This document shows positions 16,624-25,635 of a stretch of 64,000 nt of DNA, in pieces. Source of the DNA: Solirubrobacterales bacterium (GTDB taxonomy: Bacteria; Actinomycetota; Thermoleophilia; Solirubrobacterales; Solirubrobacteraceae); the NCBI GenBank assembly GCA_019240115.1, contig JAFAYV010000089.1, forward strand, positions 1 through 64,000, in the 5' to 3' direction. A program made the translations under genes and the position numbers. The notes under the pieces were generated by a model. It had not been told where the DNA came from. It saw only the letters and a list, made by a program, of their open reading frames with translations, and searched no databases. The first letter of the stretch is position 1. The number at the start of each line of letters is the position of its first letter.

Positions 16624-17394
16624 CTACGTCTTCCCAAAGACGGGCTCGCGCTTCTCGATGAACGCGCTCAGCCCCTCCCGGGCATCCCGCGAGCGGAACA
16701 GCCCGGCGACGAGCTCGCGCTCGCGTGCCAGCCCGTCCTCGAGTGAAACCTCAACCCCGCCCACCGCCGCTTGTTTGATCGCTCCGATCGCCTCGGCCGC
16801 TCCGCCGGCCAGGACCTCGGCGTACCCGCGGGTCATCGCCTCCGCGTCGGATGCCGGCAGCAAGCGATCGAGAATCCCGAGGACGTGCGCCTGACCGGGG
16901 GTGATCCGTCGGCCCGTGATCATGAGATCCAGGGCCCGACTCAACCCGATGAGGCGCGGGAGGCGCTGTGTCCCTCCATTACCCGGGAGCAGGCCGAGCG
17001 TGACCTCAGGGGTGCCGAGCCCGTATGACCCGCGGGCGCCGAAGCGGAGGTCGCAGGCCAAGGCCATTTCGAGCCCACCGCCCAGGGCATGTCCCTGGAT
17101 CAATGCGATGAAGATCTTGGGAATCGAGGCGATCCGGCCGAGCGCCCGATGCGCGAGCTCGATCATCGCCATGCTGTCCGCCGCGTCCTGCTCGGCGAAC
17201 GTCTTGACGTCGGCCCCGGCCGAGAAGAACTTCGGACTCGACGAGCGCATGATGATGACCTTGCCGCGCTCGTCATCGGCCGCGGTGACGATCGCGTCGC
17301 CGAGCTGCTCCATGAACTCTCGGTCGTAGGAGTTCGCCGGTGGGTTGTCAAGCGTGATGAACCCGATCTGCTCTTCGGAGTGGTAGCCAACCAT
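16624..17394 (-). CDS. enoyl-CoA hydratase/isomerase family protein
   Basis: Crotonase-fold enzyme of 256 residues with SSSPKFFSAGADVKTF, the oxyanion-hole block LIQGHALGGGLEMALACDLR and the catalytic glutamates around LGTPEVTLGLLPGNGGTQRL. Complete and typical, unlike the more divergent paralogue at 10995. Twelve bases separate it from the upstream aldehyde dehydrogenase and six from the reductase downstream, so ALDH, hydratase and reductase form one operon. Probably a beta-oxidation-like step after ring cleavage. Confidence 0.92.
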   Translation of the reverse strand: MVGYHSEEQIGFITLDNPPANSYDREFMEQLGDAIVTAADDERGKVIIMRSSSPKFFSAGADVKTFAEQDAADSMAMIELAHRALGRIASIPKIFIALIQGHALGGGLEMALACDLRFGARGSYGLGTPEVTLGLLPGNGGTQRLPRLIGLSRALDLMITGRRITPGQAHVLGILDRLLPASDAEAMTRGYAEVLAGGAAEAIGAIKQAAVGGVEVSLEDGLARERELVAGLFRSRDAREGLSAFIEKREPVFGKT

Positions 17395-17406
17395 TGTCGC
17401 TCCCCT

Positions 17407-18852
17407 CTACAGCCCGCCGACGACTACGGACTTGTCCTCGAAGTAATAGTCCATGGCCTCGATGCCATGCTCCTTGCCGTACCCGCTCTGCTTCACGCCT
17501 CCAAAGGGCAGTTCGTCGTAGCCGAAGTGGTTCTGGTTGACCCAGGTCATGCCGGCCTCGAGTTCCTGGGCGATCCGGTTGATGATCCGGACATCGTGCG
17601 TCCACACCGAGGATCCGAGCCCATAGGGCGTGTCGTTGCCCCGCTCGATCGCCTCGTCCAAGGAGCTCACCCGCCACACCGGCAGCACGGGACCGAATAC
17701 CTCTTCCGTCGCGACGCGTGAGTCCTGCGGAGGATTCTGCACGACCGTTGGGGTGAGGAAGAAGCCGCTCTCCGGCGTGTCAGGGGGCTCGCCCCCGTAG
17801 AGCAGCTCACCGCCTCCGTCCAGCGCGTCCTGAAGCTGTGCCATGACCACGGAACGCTGCCGCTCAGTGGTCAGCGGCCCGATGCGGATCTTGGGCTTCT
17901 CGGGCTTCTCCCACCCGACGCCCGGCTCGTAGCGCTTCACGCCGTCAAGCAGCGCGCTCATGAAGTCGTCATAGACCTCATCGAAGACAAACAGCCGCTT
18001 GCCGGCCAGACACCCCTGCCCCGCGTTCCAGAAGCGAGCGATCAGGGCGGTCTTGACGGCGCCCTTCAGATCGGCATCGGGACAGATGATGACCGGGTCA
18101 GAGCCGCCGAGCTCCAGCGTCACGCGCTTCATCTCCGGCGCGGCCAGCTCCATGATCCTCTTCCCGGTCGCACTCGAGCCGGTGAACGCGATCCGGCGCA
18201 CCAGCGGATGGGTGATCAGCGCCTCACCCGTCTGTGCTCCACCGGTCACCACGTTCACGACGCCCGGCGGGATCTCCGCCTCGGTCAGCAGCTCGGCGAG
18301 TCGCAGCATCGTGAGCGGGGCATCCTCGGAGGGTTTGAGGACGATCGTGTTCCCAGCGGCGAGAGCGGGACCGAGCTTCGTGCCGGTGAGCGTCAGCGGG
18401 AAGTTAGACGGCACAATCCCGACGCACACGCCGACGGGCCGTCGAACGACCATGCCGTAGCTGCGTCCCAGAGTCGACGGGAGTGGCTGGTAGACGCCTT
18501 GCACCTTGGTGGCGAGATCGGCGTAGTACTCGAGGCCGTGCACGAAGTGCTGGACCTCGCCCGCGGCCTCCATCGTCGGCTTGCCCTGCTCCTGGGTGAG
18601 CATCTCGCCCAGCTGTTCACGGTTGGCTCTGACGAGTTGAGCGAAGGACCGCAGCTTCGCTGCCCGCTCCTCAGCGTCGACGGTCCGCCATTGCTCGAAC
18701 GCTCCCGCGGCGGCCTGCACCGCCCGATCGACATCGTCGGCTCCAGCGCTCGGCACCGACTCGAGCCGCTCCTCGGTCGCCGGGTTGAGGACCGTGATCT
18801 CCTCGCCAGAGCGCGCCGCCTGGCGCTCGCCCGCGATTAGCATCTCGACCAT
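17407..18852 (-). CDS. aldehyde dehydrogenase (paralogue 3)
   Basis: 481-residue ALDH with VPSNFPLTLTGTKLGPALAA, the glutamate in LELGGSDPVII, catalytic cysteine in FWNAGQGCLAGKRLF and YDELPFGGVKQSGYGKEHG. ATG 18852 is chosen because AAAGGAG lies just upstream; an in-frame start at 18918 would add 22 residues with no homology. Candidate operator site 5 lies 34 bases upstream. First gene of the ALDH-hydratase-reductase operon. Confidence 0.93.
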   Translation of the reverse strand: MVEMLIAGERQAARSGEEITVLNPATEERLESVPSAGADDVDRAVQAAAGAFEQWRTVDAEERAAKLRSFAQLVRANREQLGEMLTQEQGKPTMEAAGEVQHFVHGLEYYADLATKVQGVYQPLPSTLGRSYGMVVRRPVGVCVGIVPSNFPLTLTGTKLGPALAAGNTIVLKPSEDAPLTMLRLAELLTEAEIPPGVVNVVTGGAQTGEALITHPLVRRIAFTGSSATGKRIMELAAPEMKRVTLELGGSDPVIICPDADLKGAVKTALIARFWNAGQGCLAGKRLFVFDEVYDDFMSALLDGVKRYEPGVGWEKPEKPKIRIGPLTTERQRSVVMAQLQDALDGGGELLYGGEPPDTPESGFFLTPTVVQNPPQDSRVATEEVFGPVLPVWRVSSLDEAIERGNDTPYGLGSSVWTHDVRIINRIAQELEAGMTWVNQNHFGYDELPFGGVKQSGYGKEHGIEAMDYYFEDKSVVVGGL

Positions 18853-18885
18853 TCTCGCTCCTTTCTCACTCGGGCCATACCCATA

Positions 18886-18900
18886 GGTATGCTTTTGAAA
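18886..18900 (+). promoter_or_regulatory. candidate PaaX-type operator, site 5
   Basis: GGTAT-GCTT-TTGAAA upstream of aldehyde dehydrogenase 3; pattern as in sites 1-4, one mismatch in the first half. Confidence 0.33.
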
Positions 18901-18956
18901 CTTAGTCTGGACCGACAATACGGCAAACGCTATGGTCGCGGCAGGCGCCTTACGGA

Positions 18957-19395
18957 GCGATGCTGCGATCGCCAGGGATCGCGAGCGAGCCTGTCAGGCC
19001 GATGAGGCCGGCCTTTGCAGCCGCGTAGTTGCCTGGCCGAAGTTGCGCAACGCTGCTCGGAAGGCAACGATGACGATCGCGCCAACGTCGGGTATGCGCG
19101 GATGAAGAGCCTGCCAGCCGTGCGGGCGCGACCAGATCGACACGAACGACGGTCGCGAATTGCTCGTCGGTCATTCGCGTACGCGCGCGTCACGGTTGAC
19201 GCCCGCGTTATTGACGAGCACCCGAGGAGCCCATCCTCGCTCATCGAGGGCAACGCACAGAGCATCCGGCGCGTCGTCAGGACGCGAGGTCGAGCGCCAC
19301 GGACTCGGCACCGGTCGACTTCGCGACCGGCTCGAGGCTCTCCTCATCGATGTCGATCAGCAGCAGGGCATCGAGATCCCGGCCGAGTGATCCAG
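18957..19395 (-). pseudogene. short-chain dehydrogenase (FabG-like), frameshifted
   Basis: The SDR chain is recoverable only by switching frames: LLLIDIDEESLEPVAKSTGA, then ALCVALDERGWAPRVLVNNA with GVNRDARVRE, a stop, then MTDEQFATVVRVDL and PGNYAAAKAGLIGLTGSLA. The NNAG and YxxxK elements are both recognisable, but at least three shifts separate them and the front glycine motif is missing. Probably a lost hydroxyacyl-CoA dehydrogenase of the aromatic cluster. Confidence 0.82.
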
Positions 19396-19414
19396 GTTCG
19401 CGTCTGCACCAGAG

Positions 19415-19700
19415 TCACCAATTGGCCCGACTGCACGGTTCCACCTCGTGGTCGTTCACCCCAACGCGTTGGACGACCACACCCCGATCGTCCTTCGTCG
19501 TCGCCCGCAACTCGGTGATCGTTGTCACTGCCTCGATGGTGTCGCCATTGCGCGCCGGAGCCAGGAACCGCCACGCGCGGATCTCAAGCAGACCACGCAG
19601 CGTGCGACTGAATAGACCCATCTGCTGCCGAAGACCAGTTGCGATCGCCAGCACCAGGGCGCCTACGCGCCGCGTGACGATGGCGTCCTGGGGCCCCAGA
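19415..19700 (-). pseudogene. MaoC-like dehydratase, 5'-truncated
   Basis: A frame of about 95 residues carries the back half of a MaoC hotdog protein: LAIATGLRQQMGLFSRTLRG, then IRAWRFLAPARNGDTIEAVT and DRGVVVQRVGVN. The front half, including the usual catalytic Asp/His region and a start, is absent. Its left part is overlapped by the 3' end of the tannase gene in another frame, so the tannase reads into MaoC-derived DNA. Confidence 0.75.
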
Positions 19701-21459
19701 GCCGCAGCCAACCGGCCGGGAGTCCATGCGCCCCCGATCCCGGACGGCGCGTACCGCTGGGCCGGTCAAAGACCCGATCGTCCGCTACTGAGCACCGATA
19801 GCTGGTGGAGATGTTCGGGTTGCCCGCGCCGCTGTACACGGCGGTGAGCGGATAGGCGCAGAGGATCCGCGACTCGGTCACGACGTTGGTCTGTGGATCG
19901 ACCTTCTGGGCGAGGATCGACAGCGGAGCCTGTCCGTGCTCGACCCAGTTGACCACGTCAGGAAGCGGCATCGTCGGCGCCGGGTACTGGTAAGGAGTTC
20001 CGGGCGCCGGGCCGGCGGCGCTTGCGCAATGTTGTGCTCCCGGGGCGAGAAACAGGCGCGCGAAGGTTCCGGTCCGGCGAGGTCCGCCCATCGCGGCCTG
20101 CACCCGCTGGTAGTAGTTGATCGTCCCCTGCGGGAAGATCAGCTGATCGGCGAGGCCGTGCCAGATGATGATCTTCCCGCCGCGGTCCCTGAACTGGCTC
20201 AGATCCGGATCATCGGTCGCGATCGTGCTGGAGAACTCGGCCTGCGATTGCACGAAGAGCTGGTCGAACCCGGCGTAGGTCAGCGTGTGCCAATCCCAGT
20301 TGGGATTCCGCTGCACCCAGGTGCCAAGCCACGCAACGGCAATCGGAAACGGGACTCCGCTCGTCGTCCCGTCGGCGGCGGTCGAAGTCGCGGCCAGCCC
20401 GTCGAAGCTTGCGCCCGGTTCGAGGCCATACCAGAGCTTCTTGCCCGACGTGGAGGTGGGTCCCGCCCAGATCTTCTCGACGACTGCAGCGTCAGTCGGT
20501 GTGATCGTGCCGCACGGTGTCGCGAGCCCGATCAGGTCAGCCGGGTTCCAATGGCAGTCGCCGGGGTCCTGGATGACCCCGTCGGTTCCGCCGCACGCGC
20601 GCGTCACCGCGTCGTTGAATGCTGCTTCCTTACAGGGCGCGAGGAAATCCTTGCTCTGGAGCATCACGAGCTCCGGCCAGATCTCGGCCGGGATGAACCT
20701 CGTCCAGTTGATGGCGGGCGCGGCCGAGACGATCCCGTTGTAGTCCGTCGGGAAGCGCTGTGCTTCCATCAGCCCCTCGCGCCCGCCGGTGGAGCATCCG
20801 TTGAAGTAGGCGTAGCGGGCGCCTGAGCCGTAGTAGTCCCCAGTGACCGCCTTCCCGTCGACGGTCATGGCATGGATGCCGTTGAAGGCGAAGTCGTCGA
20901 TGAGCGCGGTGTTCAGGGAGGCGTCCTTGTTCAGCGCAAAGCTCCCGGTGGGGTCAGAGCTGCCGCAGTCGGTCGCAGCGGTCGCGTAGCCGTCCGCGAC
21001 GCCGTTGGCCAGCTCCGAGTAGAGCGGCCCGCAGAGGAAGCCGGCCCCGCCGACTCCCTGGAAGCGCCCGTTCCAGCTGTCGGGCAGCCACAGGACGATG
21101 TGCATGGGATTACCGGCGGAGTCAGCCTGCGTCAGGTTCACGGCGCAGATGCTCGGCAGGCCCGTCAACGGCGGCGAGGGCGGCCCCGGCGGGGTGAACG
21201 TCCCGCTGAGCGGTGTCGCGCTGTCCACCGTGGCGCCGACGATCTTGACCGCGGCGGCGACCGCGGACGTCTCGCACGTGAGGTGGGCCGCGGTGCCGCG
21301 CGGTTGCGGCGCGCGGGCCGACGTGCGGGCTCCCGAGGACGCAGCGACCAGCAGCGTCACACCGTAGGCGACGAGGGCGCCACAGATGAGTCCCTGCCAG
21401 ACCAGCCGCAGCGATCCGGTCCGCGAGCCGGAGGGCCGCCGACACCGCCATGGAAACAT
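19663..21459 (-). CDS. tannase/feruloyl esterase family secreted hydrolase
   Basis: 598-residue extracellular esterase. An N-terminal signal or anchor helix (about 18-40) is followed by the tannase/feruloyl-esterase fold. The nucleophile elbow is GCSTGGREG, the acid lies in WHGLADQLIFP and the histidine in LAPGAQHCASA; the CS and HC pairs fit the CS-D-HC arrangement of this family. ATG 21459 follows GAGGAGG. It would release phenolic acids from plant esters, supplying the aromatic-acid cluster. The last 30 or so residues are basic, low-complexity and encoded in MaoC-remnant DNA, probably a read-through tail after loss of the original stop. Confidence 0.9.
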   Translation of the reverse strand: MFPWRCRRPSGSRTGSLRLVWQGLICGALVAYGVTLLVAASSGARTSARAPQPRGTAAHLTCETSAVAAAVKIVGATVDSATPLSGTFTPPGPPSPPLTGLPSICAVNLTQADSAGNPMHIVLWLPDSWNGRFQGVGGAGFLCGPLYSELANGVADGYATAATDCGSSDPTGSFALNKDASLNTALIDDFAFNGIHAMTVDGKAVTGDYYGSGARYAYFNGCSTGGREGLMEAQRFPTDYNGIVSAAPAINWTRFIPAEIWPELVMLQSKDFLAPCKEAAFNDAVTRACGGTDGVIQDPGDCHWNPADLIGLATPCGTITPTDAAVVEKIWAGPTSTSGKKLWYGLEPGASFDGLAATSTAADGTTSGVPFPIAVAWLGTWVQRNPNWDWHTLTYAGFDQLFVQSQAEFSSTIATDDPDLSQFRDRGGKIIIWHGLADQLIFPQGTINYYQRVQAAMGGPRRTGTFARLFLAPGAQHCASAAGPAPGTPYQYPAPTMPLPDVVNWVEHGQAPLSILAQKVDPQTNVVTESRILCAYPLTAVYSGAGNPNISTSYRCSVADDRVFDRPSGTRRPGSGAHGLPAGWLRLWGPRTPSSRGA

Positions 21460-21499
21460 CACGAAGTCCTCCTCCTCGGTTCCCTCTGCACGCGAAATC

Positions 21500-21793
21500 A
21501 TAGAACAGCCCGCGAACGGTCGTCAAGCAGATGTGTGATCTCGCACGCGGTTCTCTTCGCCGGCGCTGGCGCAGGCCGACGTCGTCGTGGCAGCGCTCCA
21601 GCTCACCGATCCACTCAGCCTCAGCGGCCGTGGTCCCGGCCGTGCCGTCATCGATCTCGGCCTGGCGGACCCACTTGCGCAGCGTCTCGGCCGTGATCTC
21701 GAACTTCTCAGCCATCGAACTGCTCGCCGCCCACTGCATCTCATAGTCCTGCCCGTTCTCAGCAGCATCCTGAGGCCAGCTTACGAACCTCAC
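21500..21793 (-). pseudogene. IS3-family transposase OrfA remnant
   Basis: Contains the IS3-type helix-turn-helix block FEITAETLRKWVRQAEIDDG preceded by QDYEMQWAASSSMAEK, as in OrfA proteins. The conserved leader is missing, downstream blocks are out of frame, and no OrfB or inverted repeats were recognised. A decayed insertion between the tannase gene and a secreted-protein gene. Confidence 0.72.
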
Positions 21794-22179
21794 GCGGATA
21801 CGGCCTGCGATTTCCCATCGGTCAACCTCCTCAAGGGGATCTCACCGCGGCTTGGTGGCATACGGATCTCCGCGCTCGGGGATGGCGTTCCGTCGTTGAA
21901 GGTCCGCAGCACCTATCAGGACGAGGCCGGAGTGACTAGTCCGTGCCGGCTTGCTGGCGACATCCGGCAGTCGAGGGCAGACGATCGCTCTGATCGCGTT
22001 CGCCGCGTCGAGCTTATGCTCGCGTCGGCGACCGAGCCGGGACTACGCGCGCGAGGTTGAGGACCCGTCCCGATCCGATGTTGGTTCCCGGTTGAGCTTT
22101 CCGAACCCCTGCCGCGACAGTCCCATCTCCTCTTGGGGCTGACCAAGCGCGCGATAACCTCGCGCAGGCGGACAGTCTG
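21794..22179. other. intergenic, no gene recognised
   Basis: About 390 bases upstream of the IS3 remnant. Short frames only; none shows family motifs or a good ribosome binding site. Possibly more decayed insertion-sequence DNA. Confidence 0.45.
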
Positions 22180-23034
22180 TCATCCGACCTTGAAGATCTT
22201 CGCTGCCGCTCTTGCGCTGCCGCCGCCGGCATTTACACCCCAGACGACGAACGCGTACTGGCCGCGCTCGAGGGGGTTGGCGTACGTCTTCGTTGAGCTG
22301 CACGCGGCGCGGTACTTGACCTTCTTGTTGTAGATCAACTCACACTCGTAGTGCGTCGCGTGCTTCGCCCCGTACGTAAACGAGGCCGTCCGCTTGTGCT
22401 GGTTGATCTTCGTCGTGGTGATCTTGGCAGGGCCCGGCGGTGCGCAGTTATCGGCGAGGATCGCTTGACTGCCGGTTTGACCGCACATATTGACGGTGAC
22501 GTTGATGCTGCTCAACGGGGTCGGATCGCTCAGGTTCTGGGTCGTGTCGATGACATATGACTGCTGAACTCCGGGACCAAACCCGCCGAAGAAATTCGGG
22601 CAGCTGAAGGACTGCTCGACCGCCTCCGTGGAGTTACATGGGGTCCCGTGTGCGAAAAAGTCGATGAGCGCGCCCGGGTTGGCGTCGCCGACTTCCTCGT
22701 CGACGTTGATGATGCCGTGAGACGACGATGCTTCGGCGGTGTTGAACCTGCCGGCCACCGTCGTGATCTCGTCTCCGGTGTCATTGGACGACGGAAACGA
22801 GACCGTGAGTATGTATTCCGCGCCACCTTCTCCGTTGCTTCCCTGAGAGTCCAGAGTCGCGTTGACCTTGGGCCCGGTCGCGCTCGGGGAGGCATTGTTG
22901 ATCGTGAGCGGAGGCAGCGACAGAGCGGCGGCCGGAGCGGCGCTCACGGCGAGCACCGCCAGAGTCCCCAGCACGATCGCGGCTCCAAGCAGCCACGAGA
23001 TTCCCAACCGGTCCTTCGGGCGCACGACGACCAT
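22180..23034 (-). CDS. secreted protein of unknown function with C-terminal beta domain
   Basis: 284 residues. A signal peptide ends near AAPAAALS (about residue 38). The middle (40-200) is rich in Ser, Thr, Asn and Gly and contains four or more cysteines. The C-terminal 80 residues (TKINQHKRTASFTYGAKHAT, then YECELIYNKKVKYRAACSST, ending GGSARAAAKIFKVG) look like the small Ig/FN3-like domain repeated in many secreted proteins of Solirubrobacterales. ATG 23034 follows AAGGGGG. No catalytic motif seen; adhesion or wall association is a guess. Confidence 0.82.
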   Translation of the reverse strand: MVVVRPKDRLGISWLLGAAIVLGTLAVLAVSAAPAAALSLPPLTINNASPSATGPKVNATLDSQGSNGEGGAEYILTVSFPSSNDTGDEITTVAGRFNTAEASSSHGIINVDEEVGDANPGALIDFFAHGTPCNSTEAVEQSFSCPNFFGGFGPGVQQSYVIDTTQNLSDPTPLSSINVTVNMCGQTGSQAILADNCAPPGPAKITTTKINQHKRTASFTYGAKHATHYECELIYNKKVKYRAACSSTKTYANPLERGQYAFVVWGVNAGGGSARAAAKIFKVG

Positions 23035-23173
23035 TGCATCCCCCTTGTGAGAAACAGCCCTAACCAGAAAAGCAGCATATCGAGATCTTGGGGTGATCGC
23101 CTGCGTCCATGACCGGCGTGATGGACGGGTAGGTTCAAATCCCCCAGCGAACGAGCGGCCGCGGAATCAACAT

Positions 23174-24013
23174 CTAGGTCTGCAGGTCGAGGATCGCGTC
23201 GGCCAGCCAGGCCACGTCGGGATCGCCGATCGGCCGCACCACGAACTTCGACAGCCCGGCGTCGACATAGCCCTCGATCAACGCCCGCAGCCCGTCCCGG
23301 CCGACGCCGAGCGCGCTCTCGGGCGCAACCCCGGGGCGCCGGGCGGCGAGCGCGCGCAGCTGCGCGGCTGACGGCGGCGCGGGGGTATAGGGGATGCTCA
23401 TCCCGAAGTGCTCGGGGTCGACCTCCCGTCCCGCCTCGGCCGCCGCCGCCTGGATCCGCGCGCGGGCGGCGGCCGCCTCGGCGGGCGTGAGGAACGCGCC
23501 GAGCCAGCCGTCGGCGATCCGGCCGGCGAGGCGCAGCGACCCGGCGCGCCGGCCCCCGAGCCACACCTCGAGGGGATCCTGGACCGGTCGGGTCGGCGGC
23601 TCGCCGTCCTGCCAGTATGCGCGCGCGTCGGCGAGCACGTGCTCAAGCAGCGCGCGGCGATCGCCCCCGTTGAGGCCGAGCGCCTCGCCCTCGCCGGGCT
23701 GGTGCAGGCCAGTGACGAAGATCAGCAGCAGCCGGCCGCCGGTCAGCTGATCGAGCTGGGCCAGCGTCCGCGCCAGCACGAACGGGCTGCGTCCAAACGG
23801 CACGACGTTGGCGCCGAGGTGCAACGTGTCGGTGCGCGCCGCGAGCGTGGCCAGCGCGAGCAGCGGGTCGAGCGCCGGGCCGACCGGCAGGTCCGAAAGC
23901 CAGATCCCGTCGAACCCGGCGCGCTCGAGCTCGCCCGCGAACGCGATCAGGCGCTCTGCGGACAGCAGTCCGGGCGGCGGGCTGACGGCGATGCGCACCT
24001 TCATCGTGGCCAT
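23174..24013 (-). CDS. LLM class F420-dependent oxidoreductase
   Basis: 279-residue TIM-barrel enzyme of the luciferase-like family. GFDGIWLSDLPVGPALDPLL, LHLGANVVPFGRSPFVLART, LDQLTGGRLLLIFVTGLHQP and PLEVWLGGRRAGSLRLAGRI are family landmarks; the last segments bind the flavin or F420 phosphate. ATG 24013 or 24004 are both possible. Actinobacterial members usually use F420. Stands alone; substrate unknown. Confidence 0.88.
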   Translation of the reverse strand: MATMKVRIAVSPPPGLLSAERLIAFAGELERAGFDGIWLSDLPVGPALDPLLALATLAARTDTLHLGANVVPFGRSPFVLARTLAQLDQLTGGRLLLIFVTGLHQPGEGEALGLNGGDRRALLEHVLADARAYWQDGEPPTRPVQDPLEVWLGGRRAGSLRLAGRIADGWLGAFLTPAEAAAARARIQAAAAEAGREVDPEHFGMSIPYTPAPPSAAQLRALAARRPGVAPESALGVGRDGLRALIEGYVDAGLSKFVVRPIGDPDVAWLADAILDLQT

Positions 24014-24466
24014 AGCATGGCAGCCGCTAATGGAAACGCTGAGCGGACATGCGGGACGTCCCTTGGGCCGGTGGCGAGGGCGCGGTGACGGCTGCTCCGC
24101 GGCCGATCGTTCGCGTCCTTGCAGGGTGCGAGTCATGATCGGGCACAAGACGTTTCGGCTGACACGGGGGGCCGGTAGCGCCACTCGCCTCGGGTGCCGC
24201 CGTTCGGGCCCCGGGCAATGCGCGGCCGGCGCGGCTCGGCGCCCGTCGGGGGTGATGAGAGCTGCCGCGTGTCGTATCTGGCTCTCACTGCCGCGATTGC
24301 CTCGCTGGACTTCCTGGCCACTCTCAGCGACCGCCACCGCGCACGCTTCGAGCGCCTGCGCCGACCCGCCCACCCGGACCGATGACCGGCGGCCGCCGCC
24401 TGCCCGCCCCGGCCCGTGCAACCGCCCTCGGTGGCGTAGCGGTCATGGTCGTCGAGCCGCCGCCTT
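24014..24466. other. intergenic, no gene recognised
   Basis: About 450 bases between the LLM oxidoreductase and the AraC fragment. Long open frames occur because of GC content but none resembles a known protein. Confidence 0.45.
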
Positions 24467-24649
24467 CTAGGAACGAAGCGTGCGGCTGGGCGGCTGCCCG
24501 TCGACCACCCGGTAGGCGCCGGCGAACCGGCCCGGTTTGGCAAACCCCCACCGCCGCCCAACCGCGCCCAGCGTGACTCCATCGCTGCCGTCGGCGGCCT
24601 GCAACTCCCGGTGCGCGGCCTCCAGCCGCACCCGGCGCAGGTAGGCCAT
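24467..24649 (-). pseudogene. AraC-type DNA-binding domain fragment
   Basis: A 60-residue stretch ending in TAG reads MAYLRRVRLEAAHRELQAAD, then VGRRWGFAKPGRFAGAYRVV and QPPSRTLRS. This is the second half of an AraC/XylS double helix-turn-helix domain with its normal end. Nothing recognisable as the first helix-turn-helix or sensor domain lies upstream, so only a 3' fragment remains. Confidence 0.65.
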
Positions 24650-24762
24650 CGGCGTGGCGCATACTCACGTAAACGCCGGCGGGCTCAAGCGGTCGGTGCA
24701 CCACCTCGAGCGCAGAGAAGCGCTCGCAGGTGCAGCGGCGGGAGCGCGTGGCGCACGGTCGC

Positions 24763-25524
24763 TCAGCAGGTGCTCGATGGCGCCGAGATGCCGGCCCCCT
24801 CGCCCGGAGCGTCGACGACGCCGCCGCTCGTCTGGCGCACGACGGCCCCGAGGTGAACCACGAACCACAGGCCTCGCCAGGAGATGAGCGAGGCGATGCC
24901 GAACGACCGCACCGCGCCGCCGACGCGGTACACGACCCGCGCGTTGGGCACCTCGTAGTAGCCGACCCGATTCGCGCACACCCCCGGCGGGACCCAATGC
25001 GCGAAGGCCGACGGCACCGAAACGGTCAGCGCACGCGCGCCGGAACGCGGACCCAGCAGCGCGTGCGCAGCCCGCACGTCGAGATCGAGTTCGCCGACCA
25101 GCCGTGTCTCCCAGTCCTCTCGCGGGTCGGGGATCGCCTTTACCTGCGCGTAGGCATCGGCCGGGAAGAAGGCGGGCAGCGCGAGAGCAGGACGGTCGTC
25201 GCGGACCGCCGCCCAGAGAGCCCGCATCTCGGCCCGGAAGATCCGGGAGTGCGCGGAGGGCAGGACCATCGTCTGAGGTCGGCGCCCGACGTCGGGGATC
25301 CTCACCGGCACCGGTCGCAGCTGCCGGCGCCGCCGAGCCGCGCTGCGCGACGACCGCGCCGACGGGCTCCTCGACGACCGAGCGCCAGACGACCCGGTCG
25401 CCGCGGAGCCAGCCGCGTCACCATGGGTAACCCCACCTCCCGTCCCGCCTGAGGTGCCGCAGCCGGAGAGCGCCAACGCGGCGGCGATGATGGCCAGGGC
25501 GATCAGGCGGACGCGGCGCGGCAT
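24763..25524 (-). CDS. lipoprotein of unknown function
   Basis: 253 residues beginning MPRRVRLIALAIIAAALALS directly before GCG, a lipobox (LSGC) with the lipidated cysteine at 22. A Gly/Ser/Arg-rich linker (24-75) precedes a globular domain (80-253) with FRAEMRALWAAVRDDRPALA, FFPADAYAQVKAIPDPREDW and WRGLWFVVHLGAVV. I do not recognise the family. The domain could be a small substrate-binding or DUF-type fold on the outer face of the membrane. Confidence 0.75.
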   Translation of the reverse strand: MPRRVRLIALAIIAAALALSGCGTSGGTGGGVTHGDAAGSAATGSSGARSSRSPSARSSRSAARRRRQLRPVPVRIPDVGRRPQTMVLPSAHSRIFRAEMRALWAAVRDDRPALALPAFFPADAYAQVKAIPDPREDWETRLVGELDLDVRAAHALLGPRSGARALTVSVPSAFAHWVPPGVCANRVGYYEVPNARVVYRVGGAVRSFGIASLISWRGLWFVVHLGAVVRQTSGGVVDAPGEGAGISAPSSTC

Positions 25525-25635
25525 CGCCCCGAAGACTGCCAGGCCACACAGCTGCGCGCACGGGCCGCGCTGGACCCGCCAGGACCGCCCAAGCGACTCC
25601 CCGCCGAGGCGTCCAATCTCCTGTGTGCCCGCGAA

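Noticed and set aside
23120-23160. tRNA T-arm-like sequence (GGTTCAAATCCCCCA)
   Set aside because: Only two or three of five T-stem pairs form and no acceptor, D or anticodon stem is found upstream; at most a tRNA-end remnant.
23800-24470. plus-strand frames around the LLM oxidoreductase start
   Set aside because: Arg/Ala-rich, no homology; the minus-strand LLM gene explains the region.
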